DNA of 64,000 bases from JAUASW01 sp036880965 (GCF_036880965.1 NZ_JBAJMV010000008.1:1-64000); one strand, 5' to 3'; positions 50,397 through 59,232 are shown, numbered from the stretch's first letter. Numbers and translations are program-made. Notes: generated by a model not told the origin, from the sequence alone.

Positions 50397-50945
50397 CGGC
50401 AGATCTTAGTGCGGCACGGCATGTGGCTTCGAGTCGCCATGCGAACAAACGATCGCGCGCGGTTACCACAAGTCCAAAAAAACCACTTGTATACGCTTGC
50501 ATATACCTGTCTAGTCAAGTAGATTGGTAACTCCAAGAGGCTTCTTCCAAGAAGCATGTATGTCCCACTCGGCCAACGTCCATCAAATCGTTGTCCCCTG
50601 CAGATTGAGGGCGCCGCGCCATCGGGTGCGCGGATGCGAGAGCGGCGACATTCGAACCATGTACCGCATGGTTTTTGCGCGCGACTCGTCTTCGATTCCG
50701 GAGGGCATCGAGGCGTCGTACTGATCGAACCGACATGTCCCCACGTGGGCCTCGATCAAGCCGCTCGGGCTTTGATTGCTGGGTACCTCTGGATAGTCTG
50801 GTATGTGAATTGCTAATGAGTCAGGAGCAGGCGCGCGTCGCATGCCGAAGCGGCGAAGTGCAGGTGATCGGGTAAGTGTTCGGTAGCAGTGGCCCATCGT
50901 TGCGATGACGGGCCGTGGACAACATTTTTGGAAGGTTGATCGATC
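50397..50945. promoter_or_regulatory. Divergent control region between the HutC-type gene and the TonB receptor operon
   Basis: No supported gene in 549 bases. 50486-50519 starts CTTG and ends CAAG and contains the palindrome GTATAC and a second TATAC, the kind of AT-rich dyad bound by GntR/HutC proteins; it is the best operator candidate. The remaining leader before the receptor gene is long and unexplained; two short plus frames (50524-50724, 50556-50816) lack coding signs. Confidence 0.45.
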
Positions 50946-53672
50946 ATGTCGAGAAGAATTACCAAGACCGCGATTGCCACCGGAGTGTTCCTGCTTTGCG
51001 CAGGTGCACAGGCGCAGCAGAACGAACAAGGGGCGACCACAGATTCAGGCGCCGCACCTGGATCGGCGCTGGAGCGAGTCCAGATCACGGGCAGTCGCAT
51101 CAGCCTCAGGCAGGCACAGATCTCGGGAGTTGGTCCCGTCACGGTCATCGATGCCGAGGCCATCCAACGCACAGGTGCGATTTCCGCTGAGATCCTGCTG
51201 CAGCGCCTGCCAGCTTCCGCCGGCACGGCGGGCAACCAGACAAGCGCCTATTGGACGAATGGAGGCTGGGGCACGTCGCAAGTCAATCTACGCGGCCTTG
51301 GCGTCAATCGCACGCTCGTGCTGCTGAATGGTCGTCGAGTTGTCAACGGCGGCAATGGCGCCAACAGCTCGGTGGACCTGAACATGATCCCCGTTGCGAT
51401 GATCGAACGCATCGAAGTGCTCAAGGATGGCGCCTCAGCGGTGTACGGCGCTGATGCTGTCGCCGGTGTCGTCAACATCATCACCAAGAACGCAATGAGC
51501 GGCGGCGAGGCTTCTGTGCGCTATGGCCAGACCTCACGCGGCGATGGTGCCGAGTCTTCGGCCAGCCTGGCCTGGGGCATCCAGGGCAGCGCCGGCTCGC
51601 TGATGACCTCGGTTAACTACGCAGAGGGTGATGCCATCAACATGGCGACGCGCGCGCCGTGTGGCCTCGGCGAGACGGCAGGCAAGCTCGACTGCGTGGG
51701 CAGCTCGGCAACGATAGGCGGCCGTGCGCTGCTGGCCAATGGTCAGCGCGTGAACTTCAGCCAGGCCCTGCCACCCAGCAACCCCGCTACCTACGAGCTC
51801 TATTCGGCTGCCAAGCATGGGTACAACGGCAACCCGATGCTCAATGCCGTGAATCCGATCAAGCGCATCGGCCTGAGCACCTTCGGTACCTTGAACCTCA
51901 GCCAGGACACGCAGCTCTTCACGGAGGTGCTGTTCTCGCACCGGGCCTCGGACCAGCTTGCAACTCCCGGCTCCCTGGGTCAGTACCGGCCTATCACCAT
52001 CTCTGCCACGCATCCCACCAACCCGACGGGCCAGAACTTGACCCTCGAGCGTCGGCGGCTTGAGGAGGCCGGACCGCGGATCATGTCGCAGGAGGTGGAT
52101 ACCTTCCGCTTCGTGTCGGGGCTGAAGGGCAACATCGGCAAGCAGTGGGACTGGTCGGTGGCAGTGAACTGGGGCCGGACCAAGGGCAGCCAGAACACGA
52201 CCAATGTTGCCAACAACGACCGTGTGGACCTGACGCTGGATCGAACCAAATGCAGCACAGCCGCCGGGGCAGCCATCCCCTGCGCCAACTACCTCGGCTA
52301 CGGCAACATCACGCCCGCCGTGCTGAAGTACATCATGGCCACCACCGTCGACAGCGGTGGCAACGACCAGAAGAGCGTCAGCGCCAACATCAGCGGCGAG
52401 CTGTTCGAGTTGCCGGCCGGTCCGATCGGCTTTGCCTCTGGCGTCGAGGTTCGGCGTGAGGCGGGCTGGCTCAATCCGGACAACCTCACCGTGATCGGTG
52501 CGGCCAACACGATTCGCCAGGACCCGATCGCAGGAAAGTACGAAGCGAAGGAAGTCTACGCAGAGTTCTCGGTGCCGCTGCTCAAGCGCCTGCCGATGGT
52601 CGACTCGCTGATCTTCAATACCGCAGCGCGTTTCTCCGACTACAGTCAGTTCGACTCGAAGAGCACCTACAAGGCCGGCCTCGATTGGCAAGTGATGCCG
52701 GGCCTGAAGATGCGCTCGAACTTCTCGACGGCATTCCGCGCTCCGAACATCCCGGAGCTCTACGGCGGCATCTCGCAGGGCAACCTGACGACGAGCGATC
52801 CGTGCAATAACTGGAGCAACCTACCTGCTTCCTCTATCGTGGCGCAGAACTGCCAGGCCTCCGGCGTTCCGGCCGGCTACAAGCAGTTGGGCAACACGGT
52901 GCTGACGACGACCGGTGGCAATTCCAAGCTCGAACCGGAGGACGCCAAGACGGTCACCGCTGGCATCGTCTGGACGCCGCTCAAGTCGCTGACGCTGACT
53001 CTCGACTACTACAGCATCAAGATCAGCAATGCGATCCAGAGCGTGGCCGGCTCAACCAAGCTGGCAACCTGCTACAACTCTCAAGGTCTGAGCCACCTGT
53101 TCTGCACCCCGGCGAACTTCACCCGCAACAAGACGACCGGCGAGATCGACTTCCTGTCTTCGCAGCCGGTCAATGCGGCTGACGAACGGATCTCGGGCTT
53201 CGACATCGGCGCGCTGTACGAGTTCCGCACCGGTGCGGCCACGAACACCCTGAACGCCGAAGTCTCTCGGCTGAAGAACTATCAGGTGGTCCCGTTCCCG
53301 GGCGCAGCCGCCATCGACTACACGGGCAAGATCACCGGTGGCCGAGGCAGTTACGCGAAGTGGCGCTCGCTAGTCTCCCTGACGTCGGCGCTCGGCCCCT
53401 GGTCAGGGTCCTACACGGTCCAGTACATCGGCAGCGCGGACGACATCAATGCTGCGCCCACCGACATCGGTGCCAAGGTCCCCGCCATCATGTACCACTC
53501 GGCGCAAGTGAAGTACGCGTTCGACAAGAAGCTCGAGCTGTCAGTCGGTATCGACAACCTGTTCGACAAGAAGGCGCCGTTCGTCAAGTCGTACACCGAC
53601 GCCAACACCGACACCATGACCTACGACCTGCAAGGCCGTCGCTGGCACCTCCGCGCCGGCTATCGCTGGTAA
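50946..53672 (+). CDS. TonB-dependent outer-membrane receptor
   Basis: A 908-aa receptor: signal peptide (TAIATGVFLLCAGAQA), a TonB-box-like stretch LERVQITGSRI, plug domain (SAEILLQRLPASAG, QVNLRGLGVNRTLVLLNGRR, IERIEVLKDGASAVYGADAV, AGVVNIITKNA) and a 22-strand-type barrel ending HLRAGYRW with terminal aromatic. The plug style (GSRI, RxLVLLNGRR) is that of the large receptors used for peptides, sugars or siderophores in proteobacteria. It heads a unit with the cupin and the metalloprotease-like protein, all exported, and is divergent from the HutC-type gene. Confidence 0.92.
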   Translation: MSRRITKTAIATGVFLLCAGAQAQQNEQGATTDSGAAPGSALERVQITGSRISLRQAQISGVGPVTVIDAEAIQRTGAISAEILLQRLPASAGTAGNQTSAYWTNGGWGTSQVNLRGLGVNRTLVLLNGRRVVNGGNGANSSVDLNMIPVAMIERIEVLKDGASAVYGADAVAGVVNIITKNAMSGGEASVRYGQTSRGDGAESSASLAWGIQGSAGSLMTSVNYAEGDAINMATRAPCGLGETAGKLDCVGSSATIGGRALLANGQRVNFSQALPPSNPATYELYSAAKHGYNGNPMLNAVNPIKRIGLSTFGTLNLSQDTQLFTEVLFSHRASDQLATPGSLGQYRPITISATHPTNPTGQNLTLERRRLEEAGPRIMSQEVDTFRFVSGLKGNIGKQWDWSVAVNWGRTKGSQNTTNVANNDRVDLTLDRTKCSTAAGAAIPCANYLGYGNITPAVLKYIMATTVDSGGNDQKSVSANISGELFELPAGPIGFASGVEVRREAGWLNPDNLTVIGAANTIRQDPIAGKYEAKEVYAEFSVPLLKRLPMVDSLIFNTAARFSDYSQFDSKSTYKAGLDWQVMPGLKMRSNFSTAFRAPNIPELYGGISQGNLTTSDPCNNWSNLPASSIVAQNCQASGVPAGYKQLGNTVLTTTGGNSKLEPEDAKTVTAGIVWTPLKSLTLTLDYYSIKISNAIQSVAGSTKLATCYNSQGLSHLFCTPANFTRNKTTGEIDFLSSQPVNAADERISGFDIGALYEFRTGAATNTLNAEVSRLKNYQVVPFPGAAAIDYTGKITGGRGSYAKWRSLVSLTSALGPWSGSYTVQYIGSADDINAAPTDIGAKVPAIMYHSAQVKYAFDKKLELSVGIDNLFDKKAPFVKSYTDANTDTMTYDLQGRRWHLRAGYRW

Positions 53673-53762
53673 GCGTCGAACCTCTCCGATTCCATCCCTG
53701 CGGCGGCGCGTCGACGACCAGGTGCCGCCACTCATCACACCCTGTCATCCAAAGGACAACCC

Positions 53763-54431
53763 ATGAAGCTCGCAGTCTCTCTCCTGGCACTTCTTCTGCC
53801 CTTGGGCGCTCTCGCTCACGGCGACGACCACAAACACAAGGACGACAAAAACAAGGCGGCCATTCTCGAGAAGAAGACGGTGCCGGCCACGGCTGCTGTC
53901 CCCGAATACGTTCAACTGGCCAAGAACGTCGAGGTCATTCCCAATATCGAAAACGCGGTCAAGTCCTCAGGCGTCTTGACACATGAAGGCCTGTTCGGCC
54001 CGCTGCTGTTCGCCGAGCAGACGCGCGCCTTCTTCATCGAGCTGAAGCCCGGCATGTTCCTGGGCGAGCATCCCCACGATCTGGGCAGCATCATCTACAC
54101 AGTGCGCGGCAAGTGGGTTCTGGCCAGCGAGGGCAAGCGCCAGGTCATGGAAGCGGGTTCACTGTTCCGCTTCGGCGACAACATGCCTACAGGCTGGGAG
54201 GCTCCGTTCGGCGAAGGTGCCTTGCTGCTCGTCGTGAAGCTCAAGGGCAAGACCACCAGCTATGAGAACTTCAACAGCGGCCTCAAGACCATGGCGGTCC
54301 AGCTCGAGAAGGAGCGCAAGAGCGGCATCCCGTTCTACTTCAGCGAGCTCAAGCCCGATCATCCGGCCGTGGTCTTTGCACGTAGCGTCAACCCGAATTT
54401 CGACGCCGTTCTGAAGAGCATCAAGAAGTGA
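53763..54431 (+). CDS. Periplasmic cupin-domain protein with His/Lys/Asp-rich N-terminus
   Basis: A 222-aa protein with a signal peptide (LAVSLLALLLPLGALA) and mature start HGDDHKHKDDKNK, a plausible metal site. The cupin core spans about 75-160: FFIELKPGMFLGEHPHDLGS (first cupin motif, with His pair in place of HxH), YTVRGKWVLASEGKRQVMEA, and FRFGDNMPTGWEAPFGEGAL (second motif). A basic C-terminal domain follows. It lies 90 bases after the receptor gene and 13 before the protease gene. It could bind or modify the ligand imported by the receptor; family function not established. Confidence 0.8.
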   Translation: MKLAVSLLALLLPLGALAHGDDHKHKDDKNKAAILEKKTVPATAAVPEYVQLAKNVEVIPNIENAVKSSGVLTHEGLFGPLLFAEQTRAFFIELKPGMFLGEHPHDLGSIIYTVRGKWVLASEGKRQVMEAGSLFRFGDNMPTGWEAPFGEGALLLVVKLKGKTTSYENFNSGLKTMAVQLEKERKSGIPFYFSELKPDHPAVVFARSVNPNFDAVLKSIKK

Positions 54432-54444
54432 GGGGCAGCTGCTC

Positions 54445-55449
54445 ATGAAGAAGTCATACCACCTTCTTGCGGCCTTGGCCGCCGCCCTGGCGCTGGACCT
54501 GGCCAGTGCGCAGGGAGCGGCCCAAGCACCCTCCGGTGGGGCCGCTTCCAAGCCCGTGGCCTGGAAGCGTGTCGAGGCGATCGACATTGCCGCCTTCAAC
54601 AAGGATCTGGTGCCGGGCAAGCCGACCATCGACGTTGCGGTTTACTACCCTTCGAACTTCGACCCGGCGTTCAATAAGATGACCTTGCCGCGCATGATGG
54701 AGAGCATCCAGTCGGCCAAGGAGATCTTCAGGCCCGCAGGAGTCCAGCTCAATCTGCTCTGGGTCAAGACGGGTGCGGTGAACCCGAGCTTCCTCTCGAT
54801 CCAGGCGAACGAGATACCCCGGGTTCCAGAGACCGAGTACGCCAATTCCTACGAGTCGATGCGGCGTCACCCGTCGCAACTGACTGATCTGGCGCGCAAT
54901 GCTTTCGAGAGCATCGTGGAGCCGGACAAGGACAACACGCGCACGATCTACCTAGTCGCCTTGCAGGATGTTTTTTTTCCGTTCCTCGAGGTCTCGGAAG
55001 GGCGGAACTGGACGATCAAGATGGTGCGGACCGGCGGCCTCTCGTTCCCGACCTACTCGTACCACAACACCATGCCGGCGGCGCTGCGTGGCGTCATCAC
55101 CATCACCAACCTGTCCCGTCCGGATCGCTATCGAAGGACGGTGGCACACGAGATCGGGCACAAGGTGATGAACGTCAGCCACGAGTACAAGACGACCGAT
55201 CCCGCACACGAGGTCTATGCCGAGGGCGGCCTGATGCTCTACGGTCAGGGGGAAGACATTCCCGGCGGCGCCGAAGGGCGCTGGCATCTTGAGCGCCTGC
55301 ACATGTCGCCATTCGTCTATCGGCTGGGCAGCGACGGCAAGAAGCAATGGAACCCCGACTACAAGGAAGGGGGCCACTACTACGACGCGCTCTATGGTGA
55401 CAAGGTCATCCGCTTCGGAGGCCAGCCAAAGATCGGCGAGAACTGGTGA
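54445..55449 (+). CDS. Exported zinc-metalloprotease-like protein
   Basis: A 334-aa protein with signal peptide (LLAALAAALALDLASA). The zinc site VAHEIGHKVMNVSHEY gives His235-Glu236-x-x-His239 and a third His246, i.e. HExxH plus His seven residues on, close to but one residue longer than the metzincin spacing HExxHxxGxxH. Other segments: VDVAVYYPSNFDPAFNKMTL, IFRPAGVQLNLLWVKTGAV, RTIYLVALQDVFFPFLEV, VITITNLSRPDRYRR and AEGGLMLYGQGEDIPGG. Not a family I can name. Last gene of the receptor-cupin-protease unit; could process a peptide or metallophore substrate in the periplasm. Confidence 0.75.
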   Translation: MKKSYHLLAALAAALALDLASAQGAAQAPSGGAASKPVAWKRVEAIDIAAFNKDLVPGKPTIDVAVYYPSNFDPAFNKMTLPRMMESIQSAKEIFRPAGVQLNLLWVKTGAVNPSFLSIQANEIPRVPETEYANSYESMRRHPSQLTDLARNAFESIVEPDKDNTRTIYLVALQDVFFPFLEVSEGRNWTIKMVRTGGLSFPTYSYHNTMPAALRGVITITNLSRPDRYRRTVAHEIGHKVMNVSHEYKTTDPAHEVYAEGGLMLYGQGEDIPGGAEGRWHLERLHMSPFVYRLGSDGKKQWNPDYKEGGHYYDALYGDKVIRFGGQPKIGENW

Positions 55450-55545
55450 CGAAGAAGAGGGATGGCCGCCTGCGGCCTTCCCGGTCGGCCACGCCCTCGA
55501 GCGGGGTGGCCAGCCTGAATAGCAACGACATCGACGGGAATCCGA

Positions 55546-55602
55546 TATGAAGTCATTGGTAGTGCGAGGTGCCGCCGCGACGCTATGCGCGTGGCTCGCT
55601 TG
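55546..55602 (+). pseudogene. Truncated signal-peptide start of a lost gene
   Basis: ATG at 55546 opens a frame reading MKSLVVRGAAATLCAWLA and then stops. It resembles the first 18 residues of an exported protein and lies 97 bases after the metalloprotease gene in the same direction, so it may be what is left of a fourth gene of that unit. Very short; coincidence is possible. Confidence 0.35.
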
Positions 55603-55651
55603 ACTGCCGACGCCCAACCCCAATCGAATCCACTGCCGGGCTCTGGCCCGC

Positions 55652-55786
55652 CTAGCCATCGACGGCGACGAGGTCGTACTCCGGCTGGTTGGCGTCGTAC
55701 TGGATGGACACGTCTCACCCGCAGCGCGCGAACTGCGCCGCCGCGAAGGACTCGCCTGCCGTGGCCATCTGCCAGGACCTCTTCAT
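55652..55786 (-). pseudogene. Remnant of a PD-(D/E)xK-type endonuclease-like gene
   Basis: Starts properly (ATG 55786 with GGGAG upstream) as MKRSWQMATAGESFAAAQFA, then RCG, a TGA stop where the family has Trp, then DVSIQYDANQPEYDLVAVDG and a second stop (55654-55652). I recognise the N-terminus of a family of hypothetical nuclease-like proteins (AGExxVAAQxxRxGW...YGANQPEYDL). Most of the domain, including the KVSVKGS part, is missing. Dead gene. Confidence 0.65.
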
Positions 55787-56007
55787 GTTGTTCTCCCCGA
55801 GATGCCGCGGCCAGTCTATCGACTCGCATGTAGAGCCAGGGCCTCGCGGAAGCCTCCGCCACTGACGACAGAACCACCCCAGTTCCGGGTCTCGGGAGCC
55901 GCTGCTTTGCCAGGTGGGGCCATGACCGCTTCGTGGCACTTAACGTGAACTCGGCGTCCGAGCTCGAACGACGGCTCTCGCTGCATATGTGTCTTTGAAC
56001 GATAGAA

Positions 56008-56262
56008 CTAGCGTAACGTGTCCAAGCCGCCAGAGCGCTCCCAAACCGCTTGACTGACACGGCGGCAATCTTCAAGAGCCATCATTCCAATATGGCAACG
56101 ATGTCGCGGAATACCGAGCGTGTGAGCAAGCCACTCGTAGGCATCCGAGCGCGGCAGCAGCATTTGCTGCCACACGGGGTCGAACGCTTTGTGGGCGGCG
56201 AGCCGTCCATGGTCGAACAGCTTGCCCTTATGCAAGCCCGGTGATCTGCACCACCGGTGCAT
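56008..56262 (-). pseudogene. Remnant of a zinc-finger DUF3268-type protein
   Basis: The frame reads RLAAHKAFDPVWQQMLLPRS, DAYEWLAHTLGIPRHRCHIG and MMALEDCRRVSQAVWE, which fits the C-terminal part of small zinc-finger (DUF3268) proteins. Their N-terminal Cys-pair region is not found upstream in any frame, where the sequence (CRSPGLHKGKLFDH) breaks off. Such proteins often travel with phage or island DNA. Probably a 5'-truncated gene. Confidence 0.5.
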
Positions 56263-56387
56263 AGCCGGGTTGGACAGGCGGTGTACGCACCTCAACGACC
56301 GCAGCACCTGCCGTGCCACAGGTCAGGAACAAGCTGACGGCCACTGCAAGGCGCATGGTTACTCCTTGGGGCATGGGCGCGTGTGCT

Positions 56388-57122
56388 TCAGCGGGACTTC
56401 GCGGCGAGGGCAGTCAAGCGCTTGGCCAGCTCAGCGTGCCCGCTGCCTGCGGCGAAGTCCGCAGGCGTTCGACCGTCTTCTGATAGCGCCGCCACATCTG
56501 CCCCGAACATCAGAAGCATGGCAACGATAGGCATCGAGCCGGCGGCTGCGGCCTCATGGATCGGCCGCAGCAAGCGCTGCTGCGTCTGGTCGGGGTCGGC
56601 ACCGCTGAGCAAGAGGGTCTGAAGCATGGCCAGATCTCCGCGCGCGATAGCCGAGTGGATCGGTGCGACTCTCAGCGTGTTGTTTGAGCGAGTGCGAACG
56701 TTGGCCCCCGCATCGATCAGCACCTTGGCCACCTCCGGCTGTCGGAAGAAGACGGCCAATCCCAACGGCGAGAACCCATCCGGGGACAGCTGGTCGACGT
56801 TCTGGCCGAGTGTCAAGGCCTTTCGAACCTGGGCAACCTCGCCCACGATGCACGCTTCGAAGAAGGACAACGTGGGAGCGGCCTTGCGGAGTCGTTCCAC
56901 CAGGGCCGGCCGCTCCAAGTAGGCCGCCTGAGTCAGCGCGGTGGTGCCGTCGGGCAGCGGTGCTGTCGCGCTTGCGGGGTTGGCCTGCAGAAGCCGGTCG
57001 ATCGTTTCGGTGTCGTTGGCGCGAACTGCCTTGAGCAACTCTTCGGCCTGGCTTGCAAGGGCACCCGTGCTGATCACGAGCGCCAACGCCATGGCCAGGG
57101 CTTTGAAGTGGCGGGCCCTCAC
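56388..57122 (-). CDS. Exported ankyrin-repeat protein
   Basis: A 244-aa protein: a hydrophobic N-terminus resembling a signal peptide (ALAMALALVISTGALASQA) and about six ankyrin repeats (EELLKAVRANDTETIDRLLQ, TALTQAAYLERPALVERLR, SPLGLAVFFRQPEVAKVLID, PIHSAIARGDLAMLQTLLLS, PIHEAAAAGSMPIVAMLLMF, TPADFAAGSGHAELAKRLTA). The GTG at 57122 overlaps the preceding gene's stop by four bases (GTGA), which sets the start; ATG 57092 is the alternative. Likely periplasmic. Periplasmic ankyrin proteins such as AnkB protect catalase or other enzymes; partner here unknown. Confidence 0.82.
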   Translation of the reverse strand: MRARHFKALAMALALVISTGALASQAEELLKAVRANDTETIDRLLQANPASATAPLPDGTTALTQAAYLERPALVERLRKAAPTLSFFEACIVGEVAQVRKALTLGQNVDQLSPDGFSPLGLAVFFRQPEVAKVLIDAGANVRTRSNNTLRVAPIHSAIARGDLAMLQTLLLSGADPDQTQQRLLRPIHEAAAAGSMPIVAMLLMFGADVAALSEDGRTPADFAAGSGHAELAKRLTALAAKSR

Positions 57123-57757
57123 GATTGGGCCCCTGCGGCAGCGGGGGCCACACTCGACATCAAGGCCAAAGGCCTGTCCTCGTTGTCCTTGAGAAAGGCC
57201 ATCCACTCTTCGGTGCCGCCCGCATGCTTGTGGATCATGTGCGGCGCGTTGATGAACTCGATGCCCCGCTCCTGGAGCGATGCGGTGGCGGCGTGAATGT
57301 CGGATACACGGAAGTAGATGATGGAGTTGACGTCCCCATCTCCCTCTGACAAGAAGAGGCGAACGCCACCACAGTCGAAGAAGGCGAGGTTGCCAAAGGC
57401 ATACAAGAACGGCAGGCCGAGTACCTCGCCGTACCAGCGCTTGGCGTCCTCAATGTTGGAAACGCTTCGCGAGATTTGCCCGATCGGGCCGAGTTGAACG
57501 TTCATGGGTGGCGACTTTCCGGGGCTGGGCAAGACGCTGGACCTGGCCACACCTGACCATTGCATCAGTGCCTTGCGGTTGCTAAGTCCCAGCTTCTGCA
57601 GCGCGTTGGCGACGTGGTACTTCACGGCATCCAAGCTGACCCCTTGTCGGCGCGCAATGTCAGGGTTGCTGAGGCCATGACGCACAGCCTCGACCACCCG
57701 CCACTCCGCAGGGGTGAGCTGATCGGGGAATGGAGGGCGGCCTCTGGTGTGCGTCAT
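57119..57757 (-). CDS. LuxR-type HTH fused to a VOC (glyoxalase-like) domain
   Basis: A 212-aa fusion. Residues about 15-65 form a LuxR/NarL-type HTH (LTPAEWRVVEAVRHGLSNPD, IARRQGVSLDAVKYHVANAL, QKLGLSNRKAL); residues about 85-205 form a VOC domain (IGQISRSVSNIEDAKRWYGE, VLGLPFLYAFGNLAFFDCGG, VSDIHAATASLQERGIEFI, MAFLKDNEDRPLALMS). VOC metal ligands are partly kept (Glu in EDRPLAL region). It may sense a small molecule through the VOC fold and regulate transcription. Start ATG 57757 (MTHTRGRPP). Forms an operon with the ankyrin gene. Confidence 0.85.
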   Translation of the reverse strand: MTHTRGRPPFPDQLTPAEWRVVEAVRHGLSNPDIARRQGVSLDAVKYHVANALQKLGLSNRKALMQWSGVARSSVLPSPGKSPPMNVQLGPIGQISRSVSNIEDAKRWYGEVLGLPFLYAFGNLAFFDCGGVRLFLSEGDGDVNSIIYFRVSDIHAATASLQERGIEFINAPHMIHKHAGGTEEWMAFLKDNEDRPLALMSSVAPAAAGAQS

Positions 57758-57897
57758 GGAACTCACTCTAGGGACCGAAGCACCGAATTACCCTACCCGA
57801 CGAATTGCAGGATCACAGCCAGTTTCCAATCTTGGCACGAAAACGAAAGGCGTCAGCCGTTCCCGCGTGGACTGTAGGGCGCGCCGCAGTGCACCGC

Positions 57898-58284
57898 TTA
57901 CGCGGCACTCGCAACCCCAGTCGGCAGCGCCGACTGCACGGTCAACTGCACTCCCCCAGGCGCTTGAGCGAAGTAGATTCGCTCGCCGTGCGCGTCCGTG
58001 GGCCCAAGGAGCTCCAGCCCTTCAGCTCGGGCTTTGGTCGCAAAGGCGTCCGCGTCGTCCACCACGATTTGCAACATGGTGCACGCCGGAATCTCGGGCG
58101 ACGCGGTCCAGGCCTCGATCCAACTGTCTCCCGCCGGGAAGATCGCGCCGGTGAAGTCGTCGTCGTTGGTCGTGTCGTTGCAATCGCTCATCTCGCGCCG
58201 ATTGAGACCGAGTTTGTCCAGAAAGCCGGCCAGGGCCGCAGCCTCAGGGTGAACGATGCAATGCCGGATTGCCAAGGTCATCAT
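57898..58284 (-). CDS. VOC-family (glyoxalase/bleomycin-resistance-like) protein
   Basis: A 128-aa single VOC domain: TLAIRHCIVHPEAAALAGFL, GAIFPAGDSWIEAWTAS, CTMLQIVVDDADAFATKARA and GERIYFAQAPGGVQLTVQS. ATG 58284 (or 58281) follows AGGAGC. Reaction unknown; the divalent-metal ligands cannot all be assigned. Separate from the HTH-VOC gene by about 140 bases. Confidence 0.8.
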   Translation of the reverse strand: MMTLAIRHCIVHPEAAALAGFLDKLGLNRREMSDCNDTTNDDDFTGAIFPAGDSWIEAWTASPEIPACTMLQIVVDDADAFATKARAEGLELLGPTDAHGERIYFAQAPGGVQLTVQSALPTGVASAA

Positions 58285-58324
58285 GCTTGCTCCTGGAGAT
58301 GAGTTGCAACGAGGGAAAAGACGT

Positions 58325-58903
58325 TCAGCGCGGGCCGATCCAACGTCCTGGATTGCGTTTGCGTCCCAGCCAAAGCCCAGCGGCCAGCGCGGCGATCCCG
58401 CCAAACGCATCCGGCAAGGCGTGATGACTGAAGGCGATCAGCACCAAAACAGCCAGAACCATGTTCTGACTGCCTGCGAGGTGGGGTTGTTTCGGCGCGA
58501 ACGATCCAAGTACCAAACCGGCCGCCACTGCGGCGCAAAGCGAGAGCCCCATGTTCAACCAGGGCCCGGTCAAGGACGAATCGGGCTGTACTGATACCCA
58601 GCCCAAGGCCGCCGTCCTCAACGCCGGTGGCACCAGGAACATCAGGCTCGCACAACCCGCCAGAAGGGCGCTGAGCTGCAGCCGCGAGGCATGCGTTCGG
58701 TGGCATTCGGCTTGGTAATGCCAAGCCACGCCCAGCACTTCGCGGGCCATGGCCCATGCCTGTGTGGCGTCGTTTGAGTCCGCGCGCTCGGGCATGGACT
58801 CCTTCAGGTCTGCCTCGATGCACTCCCGCAAGTTCGATGGCAAGGCCAACAGTGCCAATCGCAACATGGCCCGGGCCATCAGGTGCGGCGCGGAGCCAGC
58901 CAC
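58325..58903 (-). CDS. Membrane protein of a PadR operon
   Basis: A 192-aa protein with a soluble N-terminal helical part (LRLALLALPSNLRECIEADL, ARADSNDATQAW-like acidic segment and EVLGVAWHYQAECH) followed by four membrane helices (LSALLAGCASLMFLVPPAL, LNMGLSLCAAVAAGLVLGSF, MVLAVLVLIAFSHHALPDA, FGGIAALAAGLWLG). The layout resembles proteins that accompany PadR regulators, where the N-terminal part is the permease-prefix-like domain. The start is GTG 58903, three bases after the PadR stop. Function unknown. Confidence 0.68.
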   Translation of the reverse strand: MAGSAPHLMARAMLRLALLALPSNLRECIEADLKESMPERADSNDATQAWAMAREVLGVAWHYQAECHRTHASRLQLSALLAGCASLMFLVPPALRTAALGWVSVQPDSSLTGPWLNMGLSLCAAVAAGLVLGSFAPKQPHLAGSQNMVLAVLVLIAFSHHALPDAFGGIAALAAGLWLGRKRNPGRWIGPR

Positions 58904-58905
58904 GG

Positions 58906-59232
58906 TCAGCCTTGTTCCAGCCCCAGGCCCGCTGCAAGCGACTGGGTGCGTTGGAGAGACGCCTGCGTGGCCAACCGCCCCTCAGGGGTCACTTCAAAGA
59001 TTCGCTTGGCTTTGCCTCCGCGGGCCGCCGTTGGCTCGCCCATCCAAGATTGCACTAGGCCCTTATGCTCCAGCCGGTCCAAGGTCACGTACACAGCCCC
59101 CCGCGATACGGGACGCGCCGTGCTGCGCTCCAGTTCGTCGCGAACGGACACGGCGTAGGCTGACCGACCTTGCCGCAGCACGCTCAACAACACCAAGAGT
59201 TCGAACTCGCCGATGCTGGCGGGAGCAGTCAC
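58906..59232 (-). CDS. PadR-family transcriptional regulator
   Basis: A 108-aa winged-helix regulator: GEFELLVLLSVLRQGRSAYA, VSVRDELERSTARPVSRGAV, YVTLDRLEHKGLVQSWMGEP, KAKRIFEVTPEGRLATQASL. Short (subfamily 2) PadR. It overlaps the upstream membrane gene by four bases (59229-59232) and is followed by another membrane gene, so it probably autoregulates a three-gene operon from the inverted repeat at 59633-59651. Confidence 0.88.
   Translation of the reverse strand: MTAPASIGEFELLVLLSVLRQGRSAYAVSVRDELERSTARPVSRGAVYVTLDRLEHKGLVQSWMGEPTAARGGKAKRIFEVTPEGRLATQASLQRTQSLAAGLGLEQG

Noticed and set aside
49179..50522. 447-aa plus-strand frame
   Set aside because: Covers the His-rich tail of the EamA gene in another frame and is antisense to the HutC-type gene; no coding evidence.
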